Source: an uncultured Candidatus Saccharibacteria bacterium
GTDB lineage: Bacteria > Patescibacteriota > Saccharimonadia > Saccharimonadales > Saccharimonadaceae
DNA length: 64,000 nt
Direction of reading: 5' to 3'
Assembly (NCBI GenBank): GCA_938033695.1
Contig: CALHKE010000011.1
Span: forward strand, 17,051 to 81,050
Part shown: positions 7,855 through 16,169 of the stretch, piece by piece
How the letters are laid out: every line of letters begins with the position of its first letter
Numbering within the stretch: the stretch's first letter is position 1
Translations under genes and position numbers: made by a program
The notes under the pieces: generated by a model
Seen by the model: only the letters and a program-made list of their open reading frames with translations
Told to the model about the DNA's origin: nothing
Database searches by the model: none

Positions 7855-9630
7855 TTAAAGCTTCTTCTTGACTAATTCTCTGGTAAAGAATTTCACGCGA
7901 TCGTTTACTTCGATTACCAACTTTTTCTCTAACTTAAAGGCGATACCACCAGTTTCACCAGCCACCAATTCATTTACATCCATTTTTTCTTTTTGTACTG
8001 AATCGACTTCCACTTCACCTATCAATTCTTTTTCGTGATACACGCGACCCATCAAGCCTTTTTTCACTAGGCCCGTCAAAACTTCACCACCCGCGATAAT
8101 CGCCGTACGTTCAGTACGGAAGACCCCCTTAATTTTCATTTCACCCATTTCGGTTTCCACGATTTCCGCATCCAAAAGATTTTCCATCGAAGTCTTCGCA
8201 TCATCGAGTAATTCGTAAATAATCTTATAATTACGAATTTCTACCCCGTCACGCGCCGCTAATTTTACAATATTAGTTGGCACATTGACGTTAAAACCGT
8301 AAACCACCGTATTGTCACCTTCTGCCATATAGATATCATTTTCCGTAATATCACCCACGCCAGAAGAAACAATATTTAACATCACTTCACCCTTAGTATC
8401 GATCATCTTCAAAGAATCAATCACCGATGTCACTGAACCTAACACGTCACCCTTAATAATTACATTAAAGACCTTCGCATTATCTGCATTGTTCATCATA
8501 CGTAGCAAATCCGAGCTCGTCACATTCGCCGAAGCGCTTTCTTCCACCAAATTCTGCGCGTTAAGTAGCGCCATCTTGCGTGCCGATTTTTCATCTTTTA
8601 CTTCGATAAATTTATCACCGAAATTTGGCAGTTCCTTAAAACCAGTCACTGTCACTGGAGTCGAAGGCGTCGCTTTACCCTTTGGTTTACCACGAAAATC
8701 TAGCATCGTACGAATCTTGCCATAAGCACCACCCGCCACGATGAATTCTCCAGTTTTCAATTCTCCACCGGTCACCAAAAGATTCACCACTGAACCCTTA
8801 CCAACTTCCATATGTGATTCGATCACCAAACCTTCGGAAGGAATCTGTACATCGGCTTTCAACTCCTCAATATCGGCCGTCAAAAGAATCAGATCTAGTA
8901 ATTTTTCGAGGTTATCCCCACGTTTTGCCGAAATTGGCACCATCGTAATATCACCACCCCATTCTTCTGGATTCAAACCATGCTGCGCCAAATCCGCCAT
9001 CGTACGTGGAATATCTGCCCCCTCGCGGTCAATCTTGTTAATCGCTACGATAATTTTCGCGTTCGCACTCTGGGCAAACTTAATCGCTTCCACCGTCTGA
9101 GGTTTCACACCATCATCGGCCGCCACCACAATCACTACGATATCCGTCAGCATCGCACCGTGTTGGCGAATTGCCGCGAAAGCTTCGTGCCCAGGCGTAT
9201 CCAGAAAAGTAATCAAGCGTTCATTATGTTTCAATTGGTAAGCCGAAATATGCTGCGTAATACCGCCGGCTTCCCCCTCCACGGTTTTCTTATGTAGGAG
9301 AGTATCGAGCAAAGTTGTTTTACCATGGTCAACGTGACCCATCACCGCCACCACTGGTGGACGCACTACTGCCTTATCCGATAATTCCCTTCTTAAATCC
9401 GAAGTCTTGGTCGAGGTATTTTTACGTTCCAAGCGCACATTTTTTAATTCTAATTCTTCAATAATAATACTCGCGGTATCAAAATCTAGGCGCTGGTTAA
9501 TCGTCGCCACAATTCCCTGCTTAAAAAGTTCGCCAATCAAAAATGTCACGGAAAGACCGAGCGCATTCGCCAGCTCGTCTACGGTAATTGAACCCGCAAT
9601 CTGAATCACCTTGTCTTGATTTTCTGCCAT
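7855..9630 (-). CDS. infB: Translation initiation factor IF-2
   Basis: A 591-residue IF-2, much shorter than the 740-900 residues of many bacteria because the N-terminal region is reduced to one IF2-N-like domain (about 1-60) and a short linker. The G domain carries GHVDHGKTT (about 97), DTPGHEAF and NKID; domains II, III and the fMet-tRNA-binding C2 domain follow. IF-2 is the GTPase that places initiator tRNA on the 30S subunit and joins subunits. An AAGGAG ribosome-binding site lies 7-9 nt before the ATG. A TATGGTAAAAT extended -10 lies near 9676. The gene stands alone, without the usual nusA or rbfA neighbours, and is followed by hairpin element B. Confidence 0.97.
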   Translation of the reverse strand: MAENQDKVIQIAGSITVDELANALGLSVTFLIGELFKQGIVATINQRLDFDTASIIIEELELKNVRLERKNTSTKTSDLRRELSDKAVVRPPVVAVMGHVDHGKTTLLDTLLHKKTVEGEAGGITQHISAYQLKHNERLITFLDTPGHEAFAAIRQHGAMLTDIVVIVVAADDGVKPQTVEAIKFAQSANAKIIVAINKIDREGADIPRTMADLAQHGLNPEEWGGDITMVPISAKRGDNLEKLLDLILLTADIEELKADVQIPSEGLVIESHMEVGKGSVVNLLVTGGELKTGEFIVAGGAYGKIRTMLDFRGKPKGKATPSTPVTVTGFKELPNFGDKFIEVKDEKSARKMALLNAQNLVEESASANVTSSDLLRMMNNADNAKVFNVIIKGDVLGSVTSVIDSLKMIDTKGEVMLNIVSSGVGDITENDIYMAEGDNTVVYGFNVNVPTNIVKLAARDGVEIRNYKIIYELLDDAKTSMENLLDAEIVETEMGEMKIKGVFRTERTAIIAGGEVLTGLVKKGLMGRVYHEKELIGEVEVDSVQKEKMDVNELVAGETGGIAFKLEKKLVIEVNDRVKFFTRELVKKKL

Positions 9631-9722
9631 ACTTACTCCTTACCGCCCCCAAGAGGACACATTTATCTAAATTATTTTACCATATTTTAGAGAGAGAAAA
9701 AAGCATACGTTAAGGACCAGGA

Positions 9723-9764
9723 CCTTTGCAACAAAATATAGGTAGTCTTATATTGTTGCAAAGG
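9723..9764. repeat. Left palindromic end of the accessory island
   Basis: CCTTTGCAACA (9723-9733) pairs perfectly with TGTTGCAAAGG (9754-9764). The left 24 bp matches the reverse complement of 13294-13317 at 21 of 24 positions, and the right arm plus GGCGCTAAACC matches the same right-end copy directly. Confidence 0.75.
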
Positions 9765-9852
9765 CGCTAAACCTTATGTAAAAATACTGGTTATGTAGTA
9801 TTATATATAAGGAATTCTATAAGTTCATTGCGGAGAAAATCAAGGTAATCTA

Positions 9853-10878
9853 ATGAATAGTGATAAAAATAGTAGGATCATATTTTATGAGGGGGAAGAT
9901 AAAAGTCTTCGTATCAAAGCATTCATTAAGGGTGAAACGGTCTGGCTAAACCAAACGCAGCTAGCTGAGTTGTTCCATACAACCAAGCAACTTATCAGTT
10001 ATCATTTGAAGAATATTTTCGATGAGAAAGAGCTTGCAAAAGATGCAACTGTCAAAGAATTTTTGACAGTTCAAAATGAAGGAGAGCGAGAGGTGTCGAG
10101 AAATATCGAGTTTTATAACCTCGATGTAATTATATCTCTCGGCTACCGCATCAACTCGAAGATTGCTACTGCTTTTCGTCAATGGGCGACTTTAAGGCTC
10201 AAGGAATATATCATTAAAGGTTTTACCTTAGACGATGAGCGTCTCAAACAAAACGGTGGCCGCTATTTCAAAGAGCTCTTACAGAGAGTTCGCGACATCA
10301 GAAGCAGTGAACGTAACCTCTGGCAGCAAGTAACCGATATTTATGCTACTTCGATTGACTACGACAAAAATTCTGAAACAACAAAGAAATTCTTTGCCAC
10401 GGTTCAAAACAAAATGCACTATGCCGTTCATCAACAAACCGCCGCTGAAGTTATTTATAATCGCGTCAATAGCGAAAAACCAATGATCGGTATGACCAAT
10501 TTTAAAGGCGATTATATTACAAAAGCAGATACACATATTGCAAAGAATTATCTTAAAGAAGATGAGCTAAACATCCTAAATTTGCTTGTCAGTCGCTTTC
10601 TTGACTATGCCGAACTTCAAGCGATCTCCGAAAAAGCTATGACGATGAACGACTGGAAGGAGCGACTAGATATGGAACTAAAATCTGTCGGTCGCGAGAT
10701 TCTACTAGACAACGGCAAAATTTCTCATGAAGAGGCAATCAAAAAAGCCGATACCGAATATGATAAGTATCGACAAAAAGAGTTTGAGAATTATGAAAGC
10801 GATTTTGATCGTGCAGTAGAGGAATTAGCAAAAGAAGCGAAGCGTATAAGAGAAAACAAAGATGAAGCTAAGATTTAA
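9853..10878 (+). CDS. RhuM-family protein
   Basis: A 341-residue protein of the virulence RhuM family. The N-terminus has the typical RIIFYEGEDKS segment and a helix-turn-helix-like block (VWLNQTQLAELFHTTKQ, about 30-50). NIEFYNLDVIISLGYRINS and RQWATLRLKEYIIKGFTLDD are also characteristic. The middle (about 125-235) carries the RDIRSSERNLWQQVTDIYAT segment, and the C-terminal 60 residues are charged and helical. RhuM proteins occur in pathogenicity islands and mobile elements; their biochemical activity is not established and DNA binding is plausible. It opens the four-gene island; a TATTAT -10 lies near 9800 and AAGG precedes the ATG by 10 nt. Confidence 0.88.
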   Translation: MNSDKNSRIIFYEGEDKSLRIKAFIKGETVWLNQTQLAELFHTTKQLISYHLKNIFDEKELAKDATVKEFLTVQNEGEREVSRNIEFYNLDVIISLGYRINSKIATAFRQWATLRLKEYIIKGFTLDDERLKQNGGRYFKELLQRVRDIRSSERNLWQQVTDIYATSIDYDKNSETTKKFFATVQNKMHYAVHQQTAAEVIYNRVNSEKPMIGMTNFKGDYITKADTHIAKNYLKEDELNILNLLVSRFLDYAELQAISEKAMTMNDWKERLDMELKSVGREILLDNGKISHEEAIKKADTEYDKYRQKEFENYESDFDRAVEELAKEAKRIRENKDEAKI

Positions 10879-10926
10879 ACATCAAGAAGCCGGTCGATAT
10901 ATGATGACCGAAAAGAAAGGACTAAA

Positions 10927-11505
10927 ATGAGCAAAATAGAAGTTTCACCTGTAAATAACGAAAAAAGATCAGAGTCTTCTGGCGGAAATTATAATATTTG
11001 GCGAAAAGCAATGAATGAAGTTTTGCCATTCGATAGTCCAGATCGACCTGCCAATGTTAAAGAGTATGGTAGCTCTTTAAATCACCAAGATTTACGCATT
11101 GATCTTCATAGTGACGCTGGGGTTAAACCCCCAACCATAAATCGACCATATATTAGAAAAGAAACTGTAAATACTGTTGCCGAGCGTGATAGTGACGATA
11201 GTATAAGGATGGAAGAAATGCCAGCAGGTAAATCTAAGGAACAGATTGAGCGCGAAAAAGCTGGTCGAATAAAAATTGATAACGAAATGCAAGCCAGAAT
11301 GGAAGCTTATTGGGCCGAAAAGCGAGCGAGCGAACAGAAGCAGCGCGAAGAACAAGAGCGAGTTCAGGATGAACGAGCGGAAGCTGAAGCTGAACGTCAA
11401 AGGATTTTGTTAGAGCAACGAGAGAGAGTTAAAAACTCTTATCGTCAAAATATCGAAAATATCTCCGAAGAAGAGCAAGAAGATGAGATGGAAATGGGAA
11501 TGTAA
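10927..11505 (+). CDS. Charged coiled-coil protein, island gene 2
   Basis: A 192-residue protein I do not recognise. The first 90 residues are polar and probably disordered (EVSPVNNEKRSESSGGNY); from about residue 95 it is a single highly charged helix (Arg/Glu/Gln-rich, QREEQERVQDERAEAEAE), ending in an acidic tail EEEQEDEMEMGM. No signal or membrane segment. AAAGGA lies 6 nt before the ATG. It sits 48 nt after the RhuM gene and 2 nt before the NUDIX gene, so the three are likely co-transcribed and translated in step. A scaffold or adaptor role is only a guess from composition. Confidence 0.75.
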   Translation: MSKIEVSPVNNEKRSESSGGNYNIWRKAMNEVLPFDSPDRPANVKEYGSSLNHQDLRIDLHSDAGVKPPTINRPYIRKETVNTVAERDSDDSIRMEEMPAGKSKEQIEREKAGRIKIDNEMQARMEAYWAEKRASEQKQREEQERVQDERAEAEAERQRILLEQRERVKNSYRQNIENISEEEQEDEMEMGM

Positions 11506-11507
11506 AT

Positions 11508-12416
11508 ATGAAAATATTTAAATTATCACCAAATGAAATTAAAACTCTGACCGACCTTAAGGGTGGTTGTCTTGCGTCAGATAAAATTACCGTTGATGGG
11601 CAAAAGGTAGGCTATGCTTACCGCGAAAAACCCGATTCTAATTTTTTGAATGACAGCGGATGGAGATTTCTCGCCGGAGATGAAAACGAAGAATATCTAA
11701 ACAATCCTGATAATTTTAATACCTTTGAGATAAATACTATCTGTAATTACGATCAGGATATTTTGAGTATTTTAGATGGAAAAATTGGTGAAGTTTATAT
11801 TAGGGATGGTGATACATTTAAAATAGATTTTCAACCTCAATTCCCTGATGACGCAACTGATGAAGAAAAATCTATAGACTGGAAATTAATTGCGAAAATT
11901 ACCGATAAAGATTTAGGTTTTGATTTTCCAGATAAGCCAACTGATAAATGTCGATTTAGCACTCGATTGATATTAAAACGAGATGATGGCAAGATCTGTT
12001 TCGTTAAATCTAAAAAATATGGCTACCATCAAATTCCTGGTGGCGGAATCGATAATAACGAAAATATAGAACAAGGCTTACGGCGAGAAGCTAAAGAAGA
12101 AACTGGTTTTGAAATTAAAAATCTAAAGCCACTCGGAGTTACAGTTGAATATCGTGGCGGTAGTAAATACGAATGGTTCAGAGCGTTTTCGTTCTGCTAC
12201 GCGGCGGAGTCAGAAAAAGAAGTCGGAACCTCGTATATGCAAGATGAAATCGACGAGGGTTTTGAACCAATTTGGCTTGACCTTGATGAAGCGATAAAAA
12301 TCTTCGAAAAAGCTGGGATGGAATTACGGGATGCCTCTGATCGGAATTATAGTGGTAGTTTTTCAAGTCAAAGAGATTTGTCTATTCTAAAATATTATGC
12401 AAGGTACAAAAAATGA
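11508..12416 (+). CDS. NUDIX hydrolase with an unknown N-terminal domain
   Basis: A 302-residue protein. Residues about 145-290 form a NUDIX domain; the box is visible as GGGIDNNENIEQGLRREAKE followed by ETGFEI, with the metal-binding REAKEE core. NUDIX enzymes hydrolyse nucleoside diphosphates linked to another group X. The substrate cannot be read from sequence. The first 145 residues are not recognised (KIFKLSPNEIKTLTDLKGG) and include a WRFLAGDENEEYLNNPDNF stretch resembling DUF2185-type domains. The stop overlaps the next ATG (ATGA), indicating tight coupling with the orphan-family gene. An alternative is a regulator that binds rather than cleaves a nucleotide. Confidence 0.85.
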   Translation: MKIFKLSPNEIKTLTDLKGGCLASDKITVDGQKVGYAYREKPDSNFLNDSGWRFLAGDENEEYLNNPDNFNTFEINTICNYDQDILSILDGKIGEVYIRDGDTFKIDFQPQFPDDATDEEKSIDWKLIAKITDKDLGFDFPDKPTDKCRFSTRLILKRDDGKICFVKSKKYGYHQIPGGGIDNNENIEQGLRREAKEETGFEIKNLKPLGVTVEYRGGSKYEWFRAFSFCYAAESEKEVGTSYMQDEIDEGFEPIWLDLDEAIKIFEKAGMELRDASDRNYSGSFSSQRDLSILKYYARYKK

Positions 12417-13243
12417 CAAATCCTGAATTTGGAAAGAAAAATGAATTCGTAAGGCAAAAAAGCACCAAATGGAATAACATCAGCGACGATATAATTTTTC
12501 AGCAATCTGAACTAAAAGTAACGGCAGATAGCGCTAGTGAAAGAAGTATAGAACAGGCGAGATCCCAAGTGATAGAGGCGTTCAGTAAGGCGCAACCAGA
12601 AAAAAGAGATAATCAGTCTGAAAAAGAGAGGGGTTTTGCTCAGAAAGTCGGCGAAATAGATCATTATCTCATGCAGACAAGCATAAGCCAAGAGGTGATG
12701 GCTAGTTATATGGTAGACTTAGCCGGGGTTTTGATTGATGTAAAGCCTGCCGCATTGATTTGTGTTTTACCGGATGACATGAATTTGGATTCTGGAGATC
12801 TTGCAAAAATGATTACGGAAGTGGGTCTGCAGATGGCTTCTGACCAAAAAGGTGGCAACTTCTTTATATCCAAAACGGCTGAAACTGCCGAACAGTTAAA
12901 ACAAGGTTTTTACGATTTATGGGAAAACAATAAGACTAAAAATACCGAAGAAAGAATAGAAATAGATCATAGATTAGGAAAACTACTGGGGTATCCCGAA
13001 ACAGCGATTAATCAAGACTTTAGAGAGCCAACAAAACTTTTAGACAAAATAAAAGGACTTTTTAAGAAACGCCATGATGAAAGTTTCAATAGTAGATGCT
13101 ATGTTCATAGTCCAGGTCATGAAAATGAAGAATTTGAGCAATATGAAAAGCCGATTCACGAGTTTATGGATAAATATTGCCCTGAATCCACCAAGGTGTT
13201 GAAGGATATGAAAAACTCAAAAGGCAGAAGTTATAGATGGTAG
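12413..13243 (+). CDS. Orphan-family protein, paralogue of 62793-63425
   Basis: A 276-residue soluble-looking protein without recognisable family motifs. It shares clear blocks with the gene at 62793-63425: VLIDVKPAAL (VLIDLKPAAL there), LGKLLGYPETA (IGKILGYPETA) and ENEEFEQYEKPIHEFMDKY (ENEEFEAYD...NEYLP). The first about 85 residues are an extension absent from the paralogue. Translation overlaps the NUDIX stop by 4 bp. The conserved Glu/Tyr/His-rich block near the C-terminus (YVHSPGHENEEFEQY) might be a functional site, but no catalytic pattern is established. One copy in an island and one beside 16S rRNA suggests a lineage family that moves. Confidence 0.78.
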   Translation: MTNPEFGKKNEFVRQKSTKWNNISDDIIFQQSELKVTADSASERSIEQARSQVIEAFSKAQPEKRDNQSEKERGFAQKVGEIDHYLMQTSISQEVMASYMVDLAGVLIDVKPAALICVLPDDMNLDSGDLAKMITEVGLQMASDQKGGNFFISKTAETAEQLKQGFYDLWENNKTKNTEERIEIDHRLGKLLGYPETAINQDFREPTKLLDKIKGLFKKRHDESFNSRCYVHSPGHENEEFEQYEKPIHEFMDKYCPESTKVLKDMKNSKGRSYRW

Positions 13244-13293
13244 CAAAAAACAACATGTAAGATTTAGTATCTTTGCGATACTGTGTTTCTCTA

Positions 13294-13327
13294 ACCACCT
13301 ATATTTTGCTACAAAGGCGCTGAACCC
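13294..13327. repeat. Right end repeat of the accessory island
   Basis: TATATTTTGCTACAAAGG plus GGCGCTGAACC; inverted relative to 9723-9746 (21 of 24) and direct relative to 9751-9775. It lies 50 nt past the last island gene. Confidence 0.7.
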
Positions 13328-13380
13328 TCTAAGGCATAAATGATTTATTTTAACCTTAAAACTCCAGCTAAAAAATTCAA

Positions 13381-13412
13381 GAAAAAACTCAAACCGAAAA
13401 TTTCAGTTTGAG
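13381..13412 (-). terminator. Terminator of the rsmH-ftsL unit
   Basis: CTCAAAC...GTTTGAG hairpin followed on the minus strand by TTTTTTC, about 70 nt after the ftsL-like stop. Confidence 0.7.
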
Positions 13413-13482
13413 CAATTTACTTTGGTAACTTCCGCCTCGCAAACATCCATTACCGAAAAGAGAAACCAAAAACAAACAATAT

Positions 13483-13902
13483 TTATCTTGTAAATCCTGC
13501 GGCGGTCGCGGTTTCCATATTCGACGCCACTGTGGAATTTTTGCTATTCGCAATCGACTGAAGCCTTGCCTGCTCCACTCGTAAATCGTCTCGTTCTGCC
13601 TCGAGATCGGATAGCTGAGTATTCACTTCGTTAATTTTATAATCAAAAGCGGTAGTTTGCGACTGCTCTGAGACATAAAAAAGTCCCAAAATAGCTACCA
13701 TGATCGTAATCATCAAAGCCGATGAAAAACGACCAAACACATTACTCTTATATTTCACACTATTTTGGTTTCTTGAATAGCCAGAAGAAACCGCACTAGC
13801 GTAAAAATTCGTTCGGGGCAAACTCGCGGCTGTACGCGTGCTTGTCATTCTGGTACGGACTGAATAACTGTTTTGCTTTGGTCCATTAACTGTGATTCGC
13901 AT
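13483..13902 (-). CDS. FtsL/DivIC-like small division protein
   Basis: A 139-residue bitopic membrane protein: a basic, Arg-rich cytoplasmic segment of about 60 residues, one membrane span (about 62-83, SSALMITIMVAILGLFYV) and an extracytoplasmic coiled coil (NEVNTQLSDLEAERDDLRVE). This is the plan of FtsL and DivIC, which bridge FtsQ/DivIB to FtsW-FtsI. Position after rsmH in the dcw cluster supports FtsL. A longer start at 13941 exists, but GAGGA lies 5 nt before the ATG at 13902. Sequence alone does not separate FtsL from DivIC. The terminator at 13381-13412 ends the unit. Confidence 0.75.
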   Translation of the reverse strand: MRITVNGPKQNSYSVRTRMTSTRTAASLPRTNFYASAVSSGYSRNQNSVKYKSNVFGRFSSALMITIMVAILGLFYVSEQSQTTAFDYKINEVNTQLSDLEAERDDLRVEQARLQSIANSKNSTVASNMETATAAGFTR

Positions 13903-14031
13903 TTTTCCTCGCAAAAAATACTCGCTAAAATCTTGTCGCAAAAAAGATTTTAATTAGTATTTCTAATTATTTTTATTTTTATTTTTCTAATTGCTGTGAG
14001 TCTATCTTTTTACACAAAAAATATTCATAGA

Positions 14032-14080
14032 CCGAAGTCCCATATTAACCGCACTACCGCATCGCTAATATGGTCTTCGG
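14032..14080 (-). other. Long stem-loop in the rsmH-ftsL intergenic RNA
   Basis: CCGAAG (14032-14037) pairs with CTTCGG (14075-14080), and CCATATTA (14040-14047) with TAATATGG (14066-14073). The 18-nt loop contains CACTACCGCATCG, which recurs with one change at 14123-14135. The 390-nt gap 13903-14332 otherwise holds only the tiny ORF at 14201-14266 and a GGGAGC/GCTCCC hairpin after it. Confidence 0.6.
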
Positions 14081-14200
14081 GAAGGTCATATTTTTTATAT
14101 AAAACACACTCTACGATTTACTCACAACCGCATCGGGGCCTTCACCTTTAGGGAGAATTTCCCGTCATGTGGGAGCAAAAAGCTCCCAAAGTTTATCTAA

Positions 14201-14266
14201 TTAACGAAAGTTAACTTTGATTTTTTGTGCACGTGAGCTGTTTTTTACAATGATTTGCTTTGGCAT
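14201..14266 (-). CDS. Tiny basic ORF of 21 residues with a perfect Shine-Dalgarno
   Basis: MPKQIIVKNSSRAQKIKVNF ending in Arg then TAA. A perfect AGGAGG (14271-14276) lies 4 nt upstream of the ATG, stronger than for most genes here. It is encoded between rsmH and the ftsL-like gene on the same strand and is followed by a GGGAGC-TTTTT-GCTCCC hairpin at about 14170-14187. It might be a short protein or a leader peptide controlling ftsL. No homologue is recalled and the short length keeps confidence moderate. Confidence 0.55.
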   Translation of the reverse strand: MPKQIIVKNSSRAQKIKVNFR

Positions 14267-14332
14267 ATTGCCTCCTTTTTTTGTTTTTATTTTTATCAAT
14301 GGAGCTGAAAAGATGCTCAATTTTGTCTAGCG

Positions 14333-15211
14333 CTAATTTCTTTTTGCTACTCTTAATTTTGCACTTCTCGCTCGCGGATTGATAACGAGTTCAGATTCCC
14401 CCGCAATTACTGGATTTTTCGTCAAAATCGTTAATTTTGATTCGTATCCTAGCGCACTTTCCTGCTTAAAATATTGCTTCACCAGCCGATCTTCCAAGCT
14501 ATGAAAAGTAATAATCGCCACCCTACCATTTGGTTTCAAAAGTTTAGGTAATAATGGTAAAGTTTTTTCGATAATCGAAAGCTCATCGTTAACAAAAATT
14601 CTTACAGCTTGAAAAACCTGTGTGGCCGGATGTTTTTTATGCCACCCATTTCCAGCGATTCGATCTGCCAATTCCTTAGTTGAAGAAAAAGGACGACTCG
14701 TAACAATTTCCCTCGCGTGTTTTTTCGCTAGACCAATAGATTCTTCGCCGTATTCTTGGAAAATTTCTACCAGTTTTTTCTCTGGAAAATGATTAATCAC
14801 CGTTTCAGCTGATAATTCCTGCGTCCTATCCATGCGCATATCTAAAGGTCCATCATTTTTGAATGAAAAACCTCGATCCGAATTATCTAATTGCGGAGAT
14901 GAAACTCCAAAATCTGCCAATATCATATCAAAAGTTTTTCCACACTCGATTAAGTGTTGCGCCGCACTATAAAAATCCATTTGTAAAATATCTAACTTTG
15001 ATTCATCCAATGGATACTTCTCTCGAAGATATTTCACAGCATTCTCATCTCGGTCTACCAAGATGGAATCTTTATAATTCTGCGTAACCGCCAAAACCTT
15101 TCCCGCATGACCCGCATACCCCGCTGTCAAATCCAAATAAGATTCGCCCAGTTTCGGGTTTAGAGCCTCGAGAACTTCTGATAGCATTACAGGTTTGTGA
15201 AGTTCATTCAT
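14333..15211 (-). CDS. rsmH: RsmH, 16S rRNA C1402 N4-methyltransferase
   Basis: A 292-residue class I SAM methyltransferase of the MraW/RsmH family. The start MNELHKPVMLSEVLEALNPK is followed by the SAM-binding segment YLDLTAGYAGHAGKVL and the family motif ADFGVSSPQLDNSDRGFSF. Near the C-terminus are AIITFHSLEDRLVKQYFK and NPRARSAKLRVAKR. It modifies C1402 in the 16S decoding centre. An in-frame ATG at 15286 would add 25 residues, but the TATAAT at 15218-15223 lies 6 nt before the ATG at 15211, giving a leaderless message and the family-typical N-terminus. mraZ, often upstream in other bacteria, is absent. Confidence 0.95.
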   Translation of the reverse strand: MNELHKPVMLSEVLEALNPKLGESYLDLTAGYAGHAGKVLAVTQNYKDSILVDRDENAVKYLREKYPLDESKLDILQMDFYSAAQHLIECGKTFDMILADFGVSSPQLDNSDRGFSFKNDGPLDMRMDRTQELSAETVINHFPEKKLVEIFQEYGEESIGLAKKHAREIVTSRPFSSTKELADRIAGNGWHKKHPATQVFQAVRIFVNDELSIIEKTLPLLPKLLKPNGRVAIITFHSLEDRLVKQYFKQESALGYESKLTILTKNPVIAGESELVINPRARSAKLRVAKRN

Positions 15212-16169
15212 AACTACATTATAACTTATCCGAGGTTTCTCTGATAGGTTTTTGTAGTTATTTGCTTCTTGTTTGAGATCGCTCAACTAGAAATTTTAGC
15301 GTGTTTGTGTTTGTATAGTTTTTGTTATTTAAACGAAACGTTTTACCTAGCAATAAAGTATCACAGTTTTACCACTTGCGCGGCTCATAACTATGATTGT
15401 TGAGAGACTTATTGTGTAGGTTGCATATTGAGTTAATTGGGAGGTGTTTTAAGAAGTACGAATGGCTTTGATTACGCGTGACCTAAACGCGCGCCAAGAC
15501 TCCTAGTTGACCGACCTCAAACATTTTTTAATGTACTTTTATTTTTGTGGTTTTTGTTTTATTTATCCACTGACCTAATTCTAAATTATATTTATGCTTA
15601 TTGCAAGTACTTTTTCACATAATTTTTTACATTTTTTCGCAGACTTTTCCACAATTAAACCACCTTATCTATTTTTTGCACAAACCCCACCGTATATATA
15701 GAGCACACCTAACCCCTGTTAAATATTGTGCAAATTATTTGTCGGGTTTTCCACACCTGTGCAAAACTTTTTAGTGTTTCCCTGTTATTTACCTATTTTT
15801 CTTAGCCTCATTCTAGCTTTTCTACATTTTGTCTTTTTTAATTTTTATTACATAAAAACCGAACGCTAGTATTTGCGAACATTATCTTTTTATTTCAAAA
15901 TATATTACTTGATTAAATACCTGGCAAAAATCTTCAATATCAAAAACCGAACAAACTTCCCCAGCTCGTTTTTCCATCCTCCGAAAAAACCGAACATCCG
16001 CCCATTCCATTTCCGTAAACCAAACGTCTATTTATGTCATTTCCGTCTCTTTCATAAAAAACACATCACCCACAAAAAACAGTGCACAAAAAAGCCTGAA
16101 TAGCCCACAAAAAGAGGCCTCTTCGTGAAGTTTCTTAGTTAATTTTTGTATTCAATCTCACTTTGCAGT
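15212..16169. other. Gene-free, AT-rich gap with DnaA-box-like 9-mers
   Basis: About 960 bp between rsmH and the ftsQ-like gene without a credible ORF. At 15563-15766 there are seven 9-mers close to the TTATNCACA DnaA box: TTATCCACT (15563), TTTTTCACA (15611), TTTTCCACA (15645 and 15747), TTTTGCACA (15674) and reverse-strand TGTGCAAAT (15727) and TGTGCAAAA (15758). Six differ at one position from the relaxed consensus. The flanks are T-rich. Gene direction does not switch here, so a bidirectional origin is not supported by layout; DnaA-linked regulation of the division cluster is the alternative. Confidence 0.5.

Larger units (their letters stand above)
9723..13327 (+). mobile_element. Putative genomic island of four genes bounded by palindromic repeats
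   Basis: Four rightward genes (RhuM-like, coiled coil, NUDIX, orphan family) interrupt a leftward block of conserved genes that runs from 2.3 to 43 kb. Both ends carry copies of one repeat (9723-9764 and 13294-13327). No integrase or transposase is encoded inside, so the mobilising enzyme, if any, would act in trans. Mobility is inference. Confidence 0.55.

Noticed and set aside
9723..13327. Integron cassette with attC-like ends
   Set aside because: Ends do not fit the RYYYAAC/GTTRRRY core sites, no integron integrase is visible, and the island holds four genes rather than one.
15440..15500. 14-codon plus-strand ORF after GGGAGGTG in the rsmH-ftsQ gap
   Set aside because: Spacing from the purine stretch to the ATG is too long and the product has no support.
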